DNA of 8,945 nt, from contig JALULO010000171.1 in assembly GCA_027056215.1 (NCBI GenBank), forward strand, positions 1 to 8,945. The letters are read 5' to 3'. The DNA comes from Campylobacterales bacterium (GTDB taxonomy: Bacteria > Campylobacterota > Campylobacteria > Campylobacterales > QNZT01). The notes beneath the pieces were generated by a model. That model was given only the letters and a program-made list of their open reading frames with translations, was not told where the DNA came from and searched no databases. Made by a program: the position numbers and the translations under genes. Of this stretch, positions 6,884 through 8,945 are shown in pieces; the first letter of the stretch is position 1, and each line of letters opens with the position of its first letter.

Positions 6884-8945
6884 ATGAAAAGAGTTTTTTT
6901 TAGTTTATGTGCAAGTGTCGCGCTACTTAGTGGGGCAAATGTCACGCCTAATGATGCGTATAGTGTTATAAAAACACCTAAGATAGATTTGATTATTGCT
7001 GATTCTTATAAAGATAAAGCAAGACAGATTCTCTCAACTGAAAATGCTATTTTAGCTACATATGAAAAACTATATGGATATAAACTTGATGATATACTCT
7101 ATCAAGGTGTGGCTTCTGAGCATAATCAGATAGCCAATGCTTTTTCAACACAAATCCCTTTTAATATGCAGATGAATTATATTGGTGGGAGTTTGATACC
7201 TGATTATTTTGCAAGTACTTCATGGCTGAAGATGATACAGATTCATGAGAGTGCACATAACTTCCAGCTCAATGCAAAGAAAAATCCACTTGCGTATTAT
7301 ACGCATAAATATTTAGGGAATCTACCTTACACTTCTTTATTGTTTGTACCAGTTTTTCCTGTTCCAAATCTGATAGAATCTTCTTTTATTTTAGAAGGAA
7401 ATGCCGTACTAAATGAATCTTTGTTTGGGAATGGCGGTCGACTTTTCAGTGGTGCAGTTTTGGCAACTGTTATGACACAACAAAAAGCAGGATTGATTAC
7501 GCCACAACGAAGTTACAATGATCATCTCTTTTTTCCATATGGTTCGCATTTTTATTTTGTAGGTGGTTTTTTCCAGCTTTATTTGGCTCAAAAATATGGG
7601 ATTGAAAAAACAGATCGTTATTTTTTAACGTTTTCCAATCAGTGGCTTCCATTTTTTGATAATGCTGTATTTAAAGAGCATTTTGGAAAAACTTTTGAAG
7701 ATGAACTTCATGGATTTAATGATTGGTTAGAAAAAACTTATAAAGGATTTACTCCAAGTCGTGGAGAAGAAGTTGCTTTTTCAAAGAGAAATATCGCTTT
7801 AAATAGTGATAAAGATGGTATCTATTTTTTAACAACCGATGCCCAAAGTGCCCCTAAACTTATCTATATCGATAAAAAAAGTCAAAAGAAAAAAGTTCAT
7901 AAGGATAACTATCTGTTTGGTAAAGTCTTTAAAAAAGATAATCAGTTTTTTACCAGTGCTAGTGCTAAAGTATCAAATACAGATATCGCTATAGCTCTTT
8001 TTGATAAAAATGCTAACATGCAAAAAGGTACTGCTTCAAAGGCAATACAACGTATCTTACCTGATGGTGAGGCGTTATATTTTGATGTTAAAAGTTCTCT
8101 TTATGCACCTACACTTTATAAAAATGGGCAATTTATAACAACAGTAAACTCTTCTGTCTTTAGTGATACTAGTGGCAATATCTACTATTTTAAACAAAAG
8201 GGAAAAACACGTACACTTTATAAAAATAAAAATGCTTTGATTTCTTATCATGGATACTATGGGAAAGTTGTAGATGTTGATAAAAAAGGCAATGTCTTAT
8301 TTGTCTCCAATAGTGAAACAGGAAGTACGCTTTATCGTTACAATGGTTCAGAAACACAGCGTTTATGTCAAGGTGATGATATTGTCGATGCCAAACTTTT
8401 AGATGAAAGTCATGTGCTTCTTGAAGTTGTACGTGCCAAAGGTGTAGCTTTTTTGAAAACAAAAATCGCACCACAAAAATCTCATGTAAAAGAGGTATCA
8501 TATTTTTTTGAAAATAAAATAGTGTTAATGCCAAAAGAACAAAGTCTTTCACAACCCGCGAAAGATTATAGTCCATTGAAAAATCTTCACTATAGCGCTC
8601 TATCACAATCTTTTGAAGTAAATCAGGACAATGAAGTTAACTTCAATCTTAGAGCAACATTTAGTGATCCATTGGTACAAAATAGCCTCTTTCTATATAC
8701 AGCTAAATATGATAAAGAGACAAGAGTTGGAGTGGGGTATGATAATAGTGCCTATACTTTGCAATATGGCGCTGATATTTATGGTGTACCCTCGGCAAGG
8801 GATAATGTTAGAGATAGAGGCTATGGGGTGAACTTGTATCTTCAGTATCCTTGGTATTATCATACTTATCAAAATAGTGATATTGGACTGTTTTACCATG
8901 TTGATTCTGATAAAGATAATAAATCACCTCTTAGTTTGATACTTT
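6884..8945 (+). CDS. Exported zinc metalloprotease-like / beta-propeller / outer-membrane barrel protein, partial (3' end outside window)
   Basis: The frame stays open from ATG 6884 to the right edge: 687 visible residues, C-terminus missing. Residues 1-18 are a signal peptide (MKRVFF..., ending SGA; no lipobox). Residues about 30-290 look like a gluzincin protease of the peptidase-MA type. Evidence is HESAH (121-125) with two zinc histidines and the catalytic Glu122, then EGNAVLNES (171-179) offering the third ligand E171, then YGSHFYFVGGFFQLYLAQKYG (219-239), similar to the helix that follows in that family. A hydrophobic stretch (147-165) lies between the zinc motifs. Residues about 300-530 contain blade-like repeats of the type GNxxF...TLYxxxG (307-335, 393-418, 428-455, 467-495, 507-529), suggesting a WD40/PD40-like beta-propeller. 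From about 584, alternating polar/hydrophobic strands (FNLRATFSDP, RVGVGYDNS, YGVNLYLQYPW) look like an outer-membrane barrel. I recall this three-part order in other phyla as uncharacterised proteins. Substrate and function are unknown. Confidence 0.75.
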   Translation, partial: MKRVFFSLCASVALLSGANVTPNDAYSVIKTPKIDLIIADSYKDKARQILSTENAILATYEKLYGYKLDDILYQGVASEHNQIANAFSTQIPFNMQMNYIGGSLIPDYFASTSWLKMIQIHESAHNFQLNAKKNPLAYYTHKYLGNLPYTSLLFVPVFPVPNLIESSFILEGNAVLNESLFGNGGRLFSGAVLATVMTQQKAGLITPQRSYNDHLFFPYGSHFYFVGGFFQLYLAQKYGIEKTDRYFLTFSNQWLPFFDNAVFKEHFGKTFEDELHGFNDWLEKTYKGFTPSRGEEVAFSKRNIALNSDKDGIYFLTTDAQSAPKLIYIDKKSQKKKVHKDNYLFGKVFKKDNQFFTSASAKVSNTDIAIALFDKNANMQKGTASKAIQRILPDGEALYFDVKSSLYAPTLYKNGQFITTVNSSVFSDTSGNIYYFKQKGKTRTLYKNKNALISYHGYYGKVVDVDKKGNVLFVSNSETGSTLYRYNGSETQRLCQGDDIVDAKLLDESHVLLEVVRAKGVAFLKTKIAPQKSHVKEVSYFFENKIVLMPKEQSLSQPAKDYSPLKNLHYSALSQSFEVNQDNEVNFNLRATFSDPLVQNSLFLYTAKYDKETRVGVGYDNSAYTLQYGADIYGVPSARDNVRDRGYGVNLYLQYPWYYHTYQNSDIGLFYHVDSDKDNKSPLSLIL

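Noticed and set aside
8190..8606. 138-codon open frame on the minus strand
   Set aside because: It lies fully antisense to the continuous protease/propeller gene, has a composition of His/Phe/Leu typical of reversed A/T-rich coding DNA, and shows no family motif or signal.

Overview
The window (8,945 bases) has low GC content, dense gene packing, A/T-rich -10 boxes without clear -35 boxes, and AAGGA-type ribosome binding sites. Together with the look of the proteins this suggests a Campylobacterota (epsilonproteobacterial) genome, perhaps a Sulfurimonas- or Sulfurovum-like free-living species. That placement is inference from style and remembered family resemblance; there is no rRNA or other marker gene here.

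Layout. (1) Bases 1-4180, plus strand: a tightly coupled tripartite efflux operon. It consists of an inner-membrane RND pump whose first ~275 residues lie outside the window, a very short periplasmic adaptor, and a compact TolC-like outer-membrane channel. The stop and start codons overlap at both junctions (ATGA, then TAATG). (2) Bases 4211-5350, minus strand, convergent with the efflux operon: a secreted pentaheme c-type cytochrome with a C-terminal beta-rich domain. (3) Bases 5351-5498: a divergent control region holding a perfect Fnr/Crp-family palindrome (TTGAT-N4-ATCAA). The palindrome sits exactly where a class II activator should sit for the cytochrome promoter. A separate promoter serves the rightward genes. 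(4) Bases 5499-6850: ybeY (rRNA maturation endonuclease) overlapping by one base with a CaCA-family cation antiporter gene that starts at GTG. (5) Bases 6884 to the right edge: a long open gene cut by the window end. It encodes a signal peptide, a gluzincin-type zinc metalloprotease domain (HESAH ... EGNAVLNE), a beta-propeller-like middle, and the start of an apparent outer-membrane beta-barrel.

How they fit together. The efflux genes form one export machine spanning both membranes. The cytochrome is probably a respiratory or electron-transfer protein switched on by oxygen limitation or an alternative electron acceptor. YbeY and the antiporter are housekeeping-type functions co-transcribed by chance or for translation coupling. 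The most unusual item is the protease/propeller/barrel protein at the right edge. No tRNA, rRNA, CRISPR array, insertion sequence or phage gene was seen. No gene-free stretch exceeds 300 bases; the longest is the 148-base control region at 5351-5498.
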